64,000 nt of DNA from Tenrec ecaudatus (taxonomy: Eukaryota > Chordata > Mammalia > Afrosoricida > Tenrecidae), in the NCBI RefSeq assembly GCF_050624435.1, contig NC_134535.1, positions 73,590,494 through 73,654,493 on the forward strand, given 5' to 3'. Under the pieces are notes generated by a model. That model was not told the origin of the DNA. It worked only from the letters and a program-made list of their open reading frames with translations, and ran no database searches. The position numbers and the translations under genes are program-made. Below, one piece after another: positions 10,250 through 20,890 of the stretch (its first letter is position 1; every line of letters begins with the position of its first letter).

Positions 10250-12290
10250 GAGGCCGACCCCAATCCCAACTACGTGGCTAGCCCCCACTCCCCACAGAGA
10301 AATTGACTTCAGAGGACAGCACTGAAGCTAGAGCTCAGGGAGAGGGACATGCCTGATAAGAGCTCACAGGAGCAAATGAAGGGGGAGGAAGAGAGTGGAA
10401 CACATCCTGGCCCATCAAGCCCTGAGGACAATATTCCCACTCAGAGCAGCCAAAGCACAGAGAGGACCATAGGACCGGCCCCACTACAAGACACGACGCC
10501 CCTCACTGATGCATAGCACTACGGGGGACAACACTGGAGACAGTGTGAATTGTGCCTGTTCTGACCCCACCACACTGAGGTGAAACACTAAGAGTGGGCA
10601 ATAGAACAGCAAGGGGAACAGAGCAACAGATTCCCAGGGAATACCAAAAATAGACTTTGGGGCCAGGGCATAGCACCCCATCAGACTCGACCAGGAAACA
10701 CTCCTAAAAGTCAACAAACAGACCTTAAACTATTTATAGGCTTCTCTCTTTTTTTGTCATTGGGTTTTTGTTTTGTTGCTTTGTTTTTCTCTGTCTTGGG
10801 TTTTGTGCGTATTATTATATCTGCAGGTCTATCTAGATAAGATAGGCGGGATAAATAAGCTGGAGCTGAAAACAACAGGACCAACAGTTCCGGTTGGGGG
10901 TCAGGGAGTGGAACATGGGAGAGGGGGAGAACGGGGAAAAGAAAGTGGGTGTTAACAAACCCCAGAACAAGGGAACAAGTGATCCAAAATCGATGGCGAG
11001 GAGGGTGTAGGAAGCCTGTTAGGGCTTGATCAAGGGCAATGTAACCTAGATCAACTACCCAAACCCAAATGAAGGCTGAACATGATAGTGGGATAAGAGG
11101 AACGTAAAGGAAATAGAGGATAAAACTAGGAGGCAAAGGGCGTTTATAGAGGTCTAGATATAGGCATGTGCATATGTGAGTATATTTATATATGATGATG
11201 GGGAAATATATCTATGTGCATATATTTATAGGCTTAGTATTAAGGGAGCAGATGGTCATTGGACCTCCACTCATGTACTCCCTCAATGCAAGATCACTTT
11301 GTTCTATTAAACTGGCATTCACCTTCCTGATATGATCACTGAAGACAAAGCGGGTGCATAAGCAAATGTGAAGAAAGCTGATGGTGCCTGGCTATCAAAA
11401 GATACAGTGTATGGGATATTCAAGTCTTGAAGGTAAACAAGTGGCCATCTGTCTCAGGAGCAACAAAGCCCACATGAAAGAAGCTCAGCAGCCTGTGTGA
11501 TCAGGTGTCGATGGGATCAGGTATCAGACATCAAAGTACAAAAATCATATCACTGTGAATGAAGGGGAGTGTGGAGTGGAGCCCCAAACCCCATCTGTAG
11601 GCAACTGGACATCCCCTTACAGAAGGGTCACAGGGAGGAGATAAGCCAGTCAGGGGGCAGTATATCATCGATGAAACATGCAACTTTCCTCTAGTTCTTT
11701 AATGCTTCCTGTCCCCACTATCATGATTACAAATCTGGCTAGACCAGAGGATGTACACTGGTACAGATCAGAGCTGGAAACATGGGAATCCAGGACAGAT
11801 AAACCCCTTCAGGACCAATAATGAGATTAGCAATACGAGGAGGGTTAAGGGAAGGGAGGAGAGAAAGGGAGAACCGATCACAATGATCTACATATAACCT
11901 TTCCCTGGGGGACGGACAACAGAAAAAATGGGTGAAAGACATCGGACAATGTAAGACATGAAAATAATTTATAAATTATGAAGAGTTCGTGAAGGTGGGA
12001 GAGGGAGGGGGGGAAATGATGTGATACCAAGGGCTCAAGTAGAAAGAAAATGTCTTGAGAATGATGATGGCAATGAATGTACAGGTGTGCATGACACAAT
12101 GGATAGATGAATAGATTGTGATAAGAGTTGTATGAGCCCCCAATAAAATTATTTTTTAATGTTTTGAGAATGATGATGGCAACAAATGTACAAGTGTGCT
12201 TGACATAATGGATGGATGGATGAAGTGTAAGAGTTGTATGAGCACCCAATAAAATTATTTTTTTCTTCTAAAAAATTACTTTTTAAAAAT
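10250..12290 (+). mobile_element. 5'-truncated L1 insertion, copy B, with duplicated 3' end
   Basis: It follows copy A (1501-3470) nearly block for block, beginning at the shared GGCCG(G/A)CCCCAATCCCAA. The flanks are AGAATATGGATG (10238-10249) and AGAATGTGGATG (12291-12302), a 12-bp target duplication with one mismatch. The terminal part occurs twice: a first tail ends at about 12150 (CCCCAATAAAATTATTTTTT), and a second copy of the last ~110 bp runs 12153-12258 with its own AATAAA. Only then comes a decayed A/T-rich tail. Non-coding. Confidence 0.85.
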
Positions 12291-12419
12291 AGAATGTGGA
12301 TGTTCTCAGCCTTAAAAACATAATTGATGTATGACATCATATATTATCAATATTTCCCAATAACAAAGGATTGAAAGAAAGGCCATTTGCTAGGATATTC
12401 TCACTATATATTATCCTTG

Positions 12420-13610
12420 ATAGAACTTGTCCCCCACTCCAGGATCACATTCTGCATGTAGTTGTCTCTTTAGTCCCCTTTCATCTAGAGCAGTCCCTCA
12501 ACCTTCCTTTTTTTCCATGACTAACATTTTGAGGAGTACAGGCCCATTATTTTATCCCCACTCAATAGCGTATATCATACATTTTGGCAGAACGCTTAAA
12601 TAGGCAATATGCTGTCCTACTCAGCGCATCACATCAGCAGGTGCCGAGCAGTAGTTTGTATTGTTTGTCCTCCTGTTGCTACTTCTGACTCCGTGCTCAG
12701 GTGGTTTCCACTAAATTCATCATCCTCCCTTTGTGCTTAAGGAATCATCTGTGGATGTGCTTTGAGACTGAAAATCTCTCCTGGTCCCTACACACTTCTG
12801 CAACAAACCTCGACCTTCCATTTGTAATTCTGGCCTGGGTAAATCAACCCCCCCCCCAAAAAAAAAACGTATAGATGGTGAGTTTCTAACACTTAACTCT
12901 TACCAGTTGGCATTCGAGTAGAGGCTCCATTCTGCCCTCACTCACTACCATGGCTGGCTGGCTTGTCCTTGGTGTCAGCATGAACTCCTGGGGTCTTCTT
13001 TATTCCTTGAGCTATACTGCCAGTACCATGTTGATGCTCCAATTACCTGAGGCTTAGCCAGGCGAAGCCCATCAAGGTGGCTCCTGTCGCCTTTGGCATA
13101 TCCCATTCTTTATTGTTAGTGTTGCAGTAGCATCAACTCTGTCACACGGCCACATTATTTACATAAAACAGAACGAAGCATTGCTAATTCGGCACCATGT
13201 CTTAAAGCATTTCTTTACTTCCTGCCATGGTCAGCCTTCTTGGCTCTCCTGTTGTGTTTTCCCTGCCCAGTCATGGGAAGAATCATCTCTTCAAGGAGTC
13301 CTGGTTCCTTCTAAGGAATGGTATTTAGAAACCAAAATGTAGAACCACATCTCACCCTTGCCACTTGCCCCTTCAGCAAACAGAGTTAGGAAACAGTTTC
13401 ATCTGAAACGTGATGAGAATAATAAATCATGAGTTTATAGTAATCCAGCACCTCGGGGTTCTTTCTTGCCCTCCCTTTGCATATCTGTCTCTCCATTTAC
13501 AGCAGAAGTCTGGCTCCCTATAGTGTCAGTCTAGTTATTTATTTGCTCAATACTGTATTGGACACAAAATCATTTCAGCATATCTACACCTATACCACGA
13601 CTTTCAGTTT
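12420..13610 (-). repeat. Ancient L1M-type 3' region
   Basis: Characteristic antisense blocks appear in order: GGCAGAACGCTTAAATAG with CAGCGCATCACATCAGCAGG near 12590-12640, CAAGGAGTCCTGGTTCCTTC near 13300, GGAATGGTATTTAGAAACCA near 13315, and AATCATGAGTTTATAGTAAT near 13425. These match old mammalian L1 3' sequence as I know it. The element is interrupted by an RTE fragment near 13110-13200. Confidence 0.6.
13110..13200 (-). repeat. RTE LINE 3'-end fragment
   Basis: TTGTTAGTGTTGCAGTAGCA and AAAACAGAACGAAGCATTGC resemble the antisense RTE 3' end also seen at 40535-40760. Short and diverged. Confidence 0.45.
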
Positions 13611-13614
13611 GCAC

Positions 13615-13870
13615 ACAAGACTTCTCTGTTGTTGCTTGAGACCAGAAGCACTAGATGGCGCCCTCCACCTTTACGGCCATTGTGACCGCTGCTCAGCATC
13701 CCAAGAGAAAGGAGGCAGAGGGAGACAATGTAGAACAGAATTCAAAATGCCCACACACACACCAGACTTACTGGTCTGATAAGAGACTAGTAGAGTCCCC
13801 AAGATGACTTTCAGGCCAATGATCAACAGGACTAAAAGGTAAATAATAACAGCAGGGAATCCCTCAGAAT
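13615..13870 (+). repeat. L1 3' UTR fragment (old mammalian type)
   Basis: GAGACCAGAAGCACTAGATG and GCGCCCTCCACC, then ATGTAGAACAGAATTCAAA and CCAGACTTACTGGTCTGATA, follow the known order in mammalian and elephant L1 3' UTRs. A related copy is at 17760-18260. Confidence 0.6.
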
Positions 13871-14214
13871 AATCAGCCATGAGAGCCCAAAGGGGCAACA
13901 CTGGCCAAAAGACAAAATTGAGAGCTCAGGAAAGAGCGGGAAAGAAGGATAACTGGAAACAGACCCACCGAGGAAGTGGAAAGAGTGCAACCAAGGTCAG
14001 GAAACAAAAGGTGTATACACGATCGAGTGGAAAACAAATCGGCACTTTCCATCTTCACCGGAGCGCCAATAGAAGGCTTAACTTTTGTTGATGCGCAATA
14101 CGTCTTGTCTTTAGGCTGAGGACAGTCGAATATCATGTGTGCATGTTATTTGGCAGGCTCATTGTTCTCCCTTTATTGTGATTGTCCATTTGGCATGCTG
14201 CTTGGTAAGTAGGC

Positions 14215-14375
14215 AGGCAGCGAAAAAGAGGAAGGCCCACAGGGAGACTGACACACTGGCTGCAACAATGAGCCGAGCACAGGAACAGTGGCGAGGATGG
14301 CCCAGGACTGGGACGTGTGCTCTGTTGTGCCTGGGGCCGCTGTGGGTCAGAACTGACTCAATGGCAATATACCAG
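14215..14375 (+). repeat. RTE LINE 3' end
   Basis: GCGAAAAAGAGGAAGGCCCA, GGCTGCAACAATGAGC, GTGGCGAGGATGGC and GGGTCAGAACTGACTCAATG reproduce the 3' end of afrotherian RTE elements in sense orientation. About 160 bp, no coding capacity. Confidence 0.75.
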
Positions 14376-14384
14376 CAATAATAC

Positions 14385-14640
14385 CATTTGATCTACAGTC
14401 TAGCTTACTTGCGTCTCTCTGTATTCCATTTTATTGCTTCTTCCCTATCTATGCTTGCTAATTTAACTCCACTTATAAACACAAAAACATTAACTTAGTT
14501 CCAAAAGTCAAAACTATACAGAACCATACCCAAACAAAATCGTTCTCTCCTATATCCTCTCCATTCTGGTTTTAGCCGTCCTCTTGCAAGTAATAACTTT
14601 TACTCGTTTCTGGTTTATCCTTCTGATAGAAAAAGAAAAA
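14385..14640 (-). repeat. Ancient L1 fragment, first of three segments
   Basis: TCCTCTCCATTCTGGTTTTA and ACTCGTTTCTGGTTTATCCT resemble the 'gtttcttgtgtatccttcc' block of old L1 3' regions in antisense. The element seems to resume at 15520 and 16110, with younger SINEs and a retrocopy between. Confidence 0.4.
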
Positions 14641-14644
14641 CTAA

Positions 14645-14730
14645 AGTTACTGCCATCAAGTCAATGCTGACTGAGCATCCCTAGAGGACAGGGTAGAGCA
14701 GCCCTGGGATTTCCGAGGCTGTGACTCTTT
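14645..14730 (-). repeat. AfroSINE, left part, split by a retrocopy
   Basis: ACTGCCATCAAGTCAATGCT, GGACAGGGTAGAGCAGCCC and GAGGCTGTGACTCTTT follow the antisense SINE order and then stop. The SINE resumes at 15411 with TGTAACTCTTTAAGGGGAGT. Confidence 0.85.
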
Positions 14731-15410
14731 GGGGTTTGTTTGGGTGTTTTTTGTTTGGTTGGTTGGTTTGGTTTGGTTTTTTGTGGTGGTTTTTTGTTTT
14801 TTAGTAACTAAAGAGTTTAATAATTCCTTGCTCTTCACACAGATGGCTACAGAGACTTTATCCTGCAGGAACACATAACAAGCAGCAGAGATTGAGCCAA
14901 AGGGGAGAATCAGCTGGTTTCTTCCCACAGCTACCCTGTAAACTCTGCAGCCCCCTTTTGCCCTTGTCCTCTCAAAAATGGCTCACAATCTCATATGGAG
15001 ACAGCCACTCTGGGGGAGCCAGAAATCTGGCCTTTGGCCAACAGGGCAAAGAGCAGTGGTGAAAGCAGGCTGGACAGCAGCGCCCTGTTCCATGATCTGT
15101 TGGTCCCTCTCCTTCAGTCTGAGCAGGTTGGAGTCAGCCATCTGAAACTTGGTGACTCCTCTGGAGCTCACCGCCATGCCGATCTTGTGTCCTTCGGTAG
15201 CCCCTAACAGAGTTGCAGAGTCAAAGGTATCCACAGAACTTTTCCTGGGGATGGGGTTAGTTGAACCAACATCCTTACTCAGTGTGCTGAGCATTCTGCC
15301 CAACCAGCAACACTTCTGGAAGAGCCCGGTCATCCCCGTCAGGGACTGCTTGTTCTCCGGCAGCACCGTGAAGGTGCTGGCCGCTCCGCTCACCAGCAAA
15401 TACGCCCCAC
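14731..15410 (-). pseudogene. Processed retrocopy of an unidentified gene, nested in an AfroSINE
   Basis: This is a textbook processed insertion read on the minus strand. There is a degraded poly(A) tail (T-rich, 14731-14803). An ATTAAA-type signal (14816-14821 in antisense) sits about 13 bases upstream of the tail. The target duplication is TGTGACTCTTT (14720-14730) and TGTAACTCTTT (15411-15421). The insertion point falls inside an AfroSINE. The 5' part keeps a frame open from 15410 down to 14983, about 140 codons, with a product including PENKQSLTGMTGLFQK and MADSNLLRLKERDQQIMEQ. The absence of introns and the tail indicate an mRNA source. The parent gene is not recognised. The 5' end is probably truncated, since no clear ATG precedes the frame. 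Expression is not indicated. Confidence 0.7.
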
Positions 15411-15510
15411 TGTAACTCTTTAAGGGGAGTAGAAAGCCCTTCCTTCTCCCCTGGAGCGACTTGTGGTGTTTAACTGCTAGACTCGTTGATCACACCCCAA
15501 CACAGAACTA
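15411..15510 (-). repeat. AfroSINE, right part, after the retrocopy
   Basis: TGTAACTCTTTAAGGGGAGT, AGAAAGCCCTTCCTTCTCCC and GTGTTTAACTGCTAGAC continue the SINE interrupted at 14730. Confidence 0.85.
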
Positions 15511-15519
15511 CTCTGCGGC

Positions 15520-15690
15520 CAGGGTTCCTATCTTTCCAGTATGTCTTGTTATTTACAATCAGATGCATGTGTATTATTATCCTTTATTTCATATACAAAA
15601 GATAACATGTTCGCGTTTGCTGTTTGTTTTTTGTTTTGTTTTGTTTTGTTTACTTAGCATTAAATACTGAAAATCACTCTGAAAAAGCTA
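15520..15690 (-). repeat. Ancient L1 fragment, second segment, with a (TTTTG)n run
   Basis: AGATGCATGTGTATTATTAT and CATATACAAAAGATAAC resemble antisense L1 ORF2-terminal text. A TTTTG-type simple repeat lies at 15622-15650. Confidence 0.35.
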
Positions 15691-15711
15691 CTTACCCAAA
15701 TCCCCAAGCCA

Positions 15712-15905
15712 AATCCACTGACACCGAGTCTATTCGAAATCACAGCAAGCCTGTAGGACAGAGCAGAACTGCTCCATCGACTTCCAAGACTGCATATCTA
15801 TAAGGGAGCAGACAGCTTCATCTTCTCCCCACAGAGCAGTTGGTGGGTTTTTAAACTGTCAATCTTACGTGCCCAACGCTTAACTCACTATGCCAGCAGG
15901 GCTTT
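15712..15905 (-). repeat. AfroSINE
   Basis: CACTGACACCGAGTCTATTC, GGACAGAGCAGAACTGCTCC, AGAGCAGTTGGTGGGTTTTT and the end GCCAGCAGGGCTT follow the antisense SINE order. Confidence 0.8.
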
Positions 15906-15920
15906 TGGGATCCTCAAAAC

Positions 15921-16100
15921 TCTCCATCGAGTCGATGCCAATTCAAAAGTAACCCTTTGGCACAGGGTAGAATTGCCCCTGTGAGTTTCCTAGACTGTTA
16001 ACAGGAGTAGAAAGTCCTGTCTTCCTCCCTCTGGTGTCAAACTGCTGACCTTTCCGATGGCAGCCCAGCGCAGAGCCTCCACGACACTAGGGGTCCTCCT
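15921..16100 (-). repeat. AfroSINE, adjacent second copy
   Basis: TCTCCATCGAGTCGATGCCA, CACAGGGTAGAATTGCCCCT and GTCAAACTGCTGACCTTTC are diagnostic. It lies 15 bp from the preceding copy in the same orientation. Its 5' end reads GGGGTCCTCC. Confidence 0.85.
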
Positions 16101-16109
16101 TGGAGCTAG

Positions 16110-16500
16110 CGTCCCTTTATTGTAGGACAGATGGATGGGCGAGGTAGATTAGACTTTGTAAAATACGCTGCGTGATACTCAATGTATACATAACATATTT
16201 AGTCTGTCTCCTATATGTGTGTGTGTTATTGCCAAATTGTTATCATTGTCGGTACTATAATGTATACTTTTATGCATGTTCATTTTGTATTACTGGAGGT
16301 GTTTCTTCAGGAGAAGTTTCTGGAAATGAGTTTGCTGGACCAAGGGGTTATATGTGGTTTCCTTAGATGTTGGCAAATTCCCCTGCCTAATGACTATACT
16401 ATTTGACACTCATACCAAAAATAGATAAGAATGCCTATTTTCATAAAGCCTTGTCAACAGAGTTCACAGTGGATTATTTATTTTTTTAATTATTAATGAT
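16110..16500 (-). repeat. Ancient L1 fragment, third segment
   Basis: TTTCTGGAAATGAGTTTGCT and GGACCAAGGGGTTATATG, then GATGTTGGCAAATTCCCCTG and CATAAAGCCTTGTCAACAG, match the antisense of old L1 ORF2-terminal text. Confidence 0.5.
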
Positions 16501-16689
16501 TCTATAAGGAAAAAAATAACCAAAGCCAGTATGTCTATCTATATATCCTAAAATAAAACAATGCTAAGCCCAAAAGAATTTTAGGGGGAAGTCCTTGGAG
16601 TTGTAAGTACCCCCTTACATTTATAGTTTTTATTGTGTGGATTTGGAACCATGTTGATTTCTGAGTTGTTTTGTTTTTGTTTTTTACAT

Positions 16690-17210
16690 CTATACTTTGG
16701 GACGGTGTATTGGACAGGGTTCTCTAGAGAGACAAACCAGATTGCTAGTAATTATATATAAATATATTTACAAAGATAGATATATAATTCAAGAAATAAA
16801 CCGTTAAATAATAAACAGATAATACAAGAAATTAACAGTTAAGTTATAAAGCAGTGAGACACTAGCAGTCCTTCAAGTTTTGAGAGCTGCCAGGTGCCCG
16901 TCCCCTTCTGTAGAGAGGGCTGGGCTATATATACCCAGGCAGCAAATAGCAAGGCAGGTCCCCAACTGTCATCAACTGTCAGTCCCCAGCTCCAGAGATG
17001 AACATTCCAATCGTGTGGGCTTAAAGGGACCTCAACTTACAGCGACACAGTCCACAGGCTAGGCATCCCACAGGTAGTGTATCCCTTTAAACTGAGGCAC
17101 AGAACAACCAAGGTGAGACGCACCGAGCCATTTATCCCTCTGCCCTTCAGTTAATCCTACTTGTGTTTATCGGCCAGGCTGGCACAATAAACTATAGCAG
17201 ACAGTGTGGT
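16690..17210 (+). repeat. Dispersed repeat of the GGGTTCTCTAGAGA type
   Basis: TATTGGACAGGGTTCTCTAG and AGAGACAAACCAGA open the element. An AT-rich block with TATATA runs and a long non-coding body ending near GGCACAATAAACTATAGC follow. Right boundary approximate. Confidence 0.5.
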
Positions 17211-17759
17211 CAAAAACCTGAGAGAAGACAAGCACCTTGCACCCAGTATGGAGTCCATCTGTCTGGCACCCCATCAGGCCACCGTGGAAAGATGATGCCC
17301 TGAGGATAACTACTCAAAGTTATACCCACACACCCCTGTTGTTACCTCCTCAAAGACCAAGTGCTGGGTTGGATTTATCTTTCCAGCAAAGTATGTCTTA
17401 TTTTAACTCACCTATTTTCATCCTTAGGAAGATAAGTTTCCACTTACAGAAGTCTTGGCCCCAAGAAAAGACTAAAACTATAAATCTGACACTAAGTACC
17501 ATTTAAAGGTATTTGCAAGACAGGGAGCAAAGTTATGAAAATATCTTAAATATAACCAAACACCTTAAGGGAATAAGTTCACTGGGTCTGGGGGATCAGG
17601 GTCACAGTCTCCAGGGACACCAAGGTCGGCTGGCGTAACATGGTTCACCGAGACAATGTTCCACAGCCTGCTTTGGGGAGTATCAATTTGGGTCTTAACC
17701 TGAGCAGCCACATAGGTGCAGCATGCCTCTCCCCATCCAGCGGGGAAAAAATGAAAATC
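17211..17759. other. No gene recognised
   Basis: About 550 bp with no frame of note and no repeat that I can name. The right half may belong to the L1 3' UTR that follows. Confidence 0.4.
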
Positions 17760-18260
17760 AAAAGATCTACAGAAACAATGGACTAACGGACCACACAAAC
17801 CGCCATCTCCACAACCCAGAGATCAGAAGAACTAGATGGCATTAAGATACCACTGCCAACTGCTCTGAAAAGGGTAACATAGATGGTCCTAGACACAGTG
17901 GGAGGAAAACTTGGAGCAAAACTCAAGTCATAAAGGAGACCAGGCTTAACTGATCAGATGGAGGCAAGTGGGACCCGTCAAGACTATGGCCCTTAGTCAC
18001 CCTTCAGGTCTGAAACTGAACTCACCCCCATGTTAAAAGAATCGAATCATTTATCCTCAAAATGCCCATGGGTAAATGCTACCGTTTACCCAAAGACAAA
18101 GTTCAGAGAGCTAGGGAGGAGAAGGAATGGAAACCAAAAACACAGGAAATAGGATAAATGATGGCACAGTGAGGGGATTGTATGTGAATGCTGAATGTAA
18201 AACTGATGAGCTACTCTGTAAACCTTCCCCTGAATCGCAATAGAAACCTGAAAGAGAGAG
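17760..18260 (+). repeat. L1 3' UTR, elephant-type
   Basis: CCACAACCCAGAGATCAGAA, GAACTAGATGGCATTAAG, GGAGGAAAACTTGGAGCAAA, GGAGACCAGGCTTAACTGAT and the end GAGCTACTCTGTAAACCTTC follow the order of the afrotherian L1 3' UTR as known from elephant. It differs from the AATAAAATGATT-ending UTR that dominates the window, so two L1 lineages are present. Confidence 0.65.
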
Positions 18261-18925
18261 AGAGATACAAGGAGGGGTAGACAGCATACATGACATGCTT
18301 TGGAGGTCTCATTTCATGCCTGCTGCAAGTCCCCAGATGCTCTCGGGGAATGAGGGTGTGAGCACATCTGGCTGACCCTCCCTTTGCTCCCACCATCCAC
18401 ACATCTCAGGAGGGAAAAGGCACATCTGTCAAGGGGTGAAGACTAGAACCGGCTACAAGGCACAGTTCCTGCTCATCAACGTCCTTTCTTCCGCTTCAAG
18501 TCCGCTGGCCTCACTGATTGTCAACGCAGGACCTCTACTGAAGATTGGGGAAGCCACCCCCACTGGGCCCAACTCCTCATTCACCACCTGGCCTTGCTTC
18601 TGCCACACCTCTACTTTCCCTTGTTCCTTGTCTCCCTTCAGCCCAGGGCTACTTCACCAGTTGTCCATTAGCACTTCAATAAGCTGACAGCAACTACAAA
18701 TCAATAGATGCATATGAAAGGTCTACAGTAAACAGAAGGTCACATAAGATTTCTTTAGGTCATGTTCATTAAATTAAATTTGCTGGGGGGGGGAATTTTT
18801 AAAGTTTAATTTTTTTCTTTCACACATTATTGCCAATAACGTGTTGCTCTATGTATATGATCAAAAAGAGTAGCAAGTGATAATCCTTCCTGTGTCTCAT
18901 AATGTCTTTTGCCTCTATGTCTATT
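18261..18925. other. No gene recognised
   Basis: Mixed unique-looking sequence. The pyrimidine-rich stretch 18560-18680 and a G run near 18784 are the only features seen. Confidence 0.4.
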
Positions 18926-18929
18926 TTCA

Positions 18930-19076
18930 CATGAGAGGCCTTTAAAAGTCTGTGGAAATGGAATTAAAAGATAAAAATTAAAAGTGCTGATATGTTGAGG
19001 GGGCGACAAAACGTTTGTGGAAACATGGTATTAAAAGATCATGGACTTTTCCCATGGATCTTTTGAAGCCCCTTGT
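18930..19076. mobile_element. Mariner-type MITE, one copy plus a half copy in tandem
   Basis: GAGGGGGCGACAAAACGTTT with GTGGAAACATGG pairs in inverted orientation with CCATGGATCTTTTGAAGCCC at the right. A preceding block (GAGAGGCCTTTAAAAGTCTG, then TGGAATTAAAAGAT) is another left half. The same palindromic element is at 26382-26468 and 30555-30640. Confidence 0.6.
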
Positions 19077-19079
19077 GTT

Positions 19080-19710
19080 TCTCCACTCACCTCCAACAAG
19101 TTCAAGACTGTAAGCGGTGAAGCCAGTCATCCAGTCCAGCCCCACAGAACTGAGGGCCCTGGGAATTTAATGTCAATGTAGTCTTTTGTAGATTGTTAGC
19201 TCAAGAAAAATGGGTGCCCGTAAGTTTTTTTTTCAATTAGGAAACAAATCAGAAAGACCCCTGTCAGGGCTGTAAACTGGAAGCCAAATGCTCTCCCTTT
19301 GGAACTCTTGAAAAACTGTCCTTGTCGGATGAGAGGGATGAGCAGGAGTGTGTCTGGTGAAGGACTCTAGTGACGTTTGCCTACGAAAACTTGACGACCT
19401 TTCTCAAAATGCCCTCATCATAAGCAGCTATCACCCTTTAGAAGGTCAACTGGCAACAGACTCTGAGCATCCAAAAGTCTCTGGCCATGCGCTTTGTCCC
19501 CAAAACCTTTTCCTAACTAAAGCAACAAGATTTCACCTTTCTTCCCGCCAAACAGCGTGCATTGGACGTTTGGTCTTGCTTCAGCTTTAGCAGATTTCAT
19601 GTTGCTCTGATAGGGGCTCTTTCAAACTGATGTCTTAACCTTCTTAATGTCTCAAACGAGATCTCATTTATACATGTGATAAGTTCAAAAACTCAAAATA
19701 TGAAACTCAA
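19080..19710. other. No gene recognised
   Basis: No frame of note and no named repeat. Low-copy sequence is possible. Confidence 0.4.
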
Positions 19711-19711
19711 G

Positions 19712-19888
19712 GTTGAGCCAACAGTGCCAACTCATAGAAACGCAATAGCACATGGTAGGACTGCCCCTGTGGGTTTTTGAGACTGTAACTCTTTGCAGGA
19801 GTTGAAAGTCTCCTTTCTCCCATAGTGCGGCTGGTGGTTTCGAACTGCTGACCTTGAGGTTAGCAGCCTAAATGTGACCAAGGCTCCT
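19712..19888 (-). repeat. AfroSINE
   Basis: GGTAGGACTGCCCCTGTGGG, GAGACTGTAACTCTTTGCAG, GGTTTCGAACTGCTGACCTT and the end CCAAGGCTCC are near consensus. The tail side is diverged. Confidence 0.9.
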
Positions 19889-20529
19889 TTAACAAGGTAG
19901 GGCAAGTATGTTCTGATGTAAAATATTTTAAAAGCCAGGCACAGTTTTTTCATGACATGCTTTTCCATAAACTTCTTTTTATCAGATAGCTTTTTAGTCA
20001 GTAAATTTATCCATAATTTGAAACCATACAGGGAATCTAAGGTCCCGTTGTAATCAGCGAATCGGGTTTCCGTATACCCATAATAGAGGCCCACAACTAT
20101 ACCTATACTTGCATGCAAGCTACGTTCACATCCACCCCAGCCCCTACTCAGAATGCTTCTCTAAGAGAAGTACAGGAGAAACGAATCATCTTTATGTCGG
20201 CCCTCCTTTGCCTTGCTCGCTGTATCTTCAGTCTTGCTGGACAGGGTACATAAAAGTAGTAAGGAAGTGTTCACACCAGCAGGAAGACAAAATCAGACTT
20301 AAGGGCAAATGTCTAACAGGCATGTTCAAACGCAAGCTGTTGAATGAAGAGCTTTATGCGCAAAGAGCCAAATATCCCACATTCGTGTCTCATGCCGGTG
20401 AATATTTTCACATTTTACTTGGCTGCCACAAATTAAGTAGGAACATATTTTTAAGTGTTGATTTATTGCTAAAAGATTTGAGCTTGAAAGATTTTTTAAT
20501 TTCATCTATTTTTTAACAAAAGATCATTT
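19889..20529. other. No gene recognised
   Basis: AT-rich, with open frames on both strands (for example 20109-20516 plus). Their products have no recognisable motif, and they are most likely incidental. Confidence 0.4.
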
Positions 20530-20890
20530 AAAAGGGGGCTCTTACAGCTCTTATAACAATCTATTGTATCAAGCATATTTGTACATATGTTGCCATAATT
20601 ATTTTCTAAACATTTACTTTCTATTGAGCCCTTAGTATTAGCTCCTCTTCCCCTCCCCACCCCAGTGACCCCTTGATAAATTATAAATTATTATTATTTT
20701 CATATCCTACACCAACCACTGTCTCCTTCCCCCTTGGTTTCTGTTGTTCGTCCCCTGGGGGAGGGGGAGTATGTGTAGCTCATTGCAATCAGCTCCCTCT
20801 TCCTCCCTTCCTCTCCCCACCTTCCCCTACCCTCCTGGTATTGCTCCTCCCATTCCTGCTCCATCTCATCCAGGTTTTCTAATAGCTATG
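20530..20890 (-). mobile_element. L1 3' UTR fragment, copy C
   Basis: ATCATTTAAAAGGGGGCTCT, ATCAAGCATATTTGTACATA, CCCTTGATAAATTATAAATT and GTCCCCTGGGGGAGGGGGAG are the antisense 3' UTR landmarks shared with copies at 45554 and 60513. No clear target duplication was found. Confidence 0.75.
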
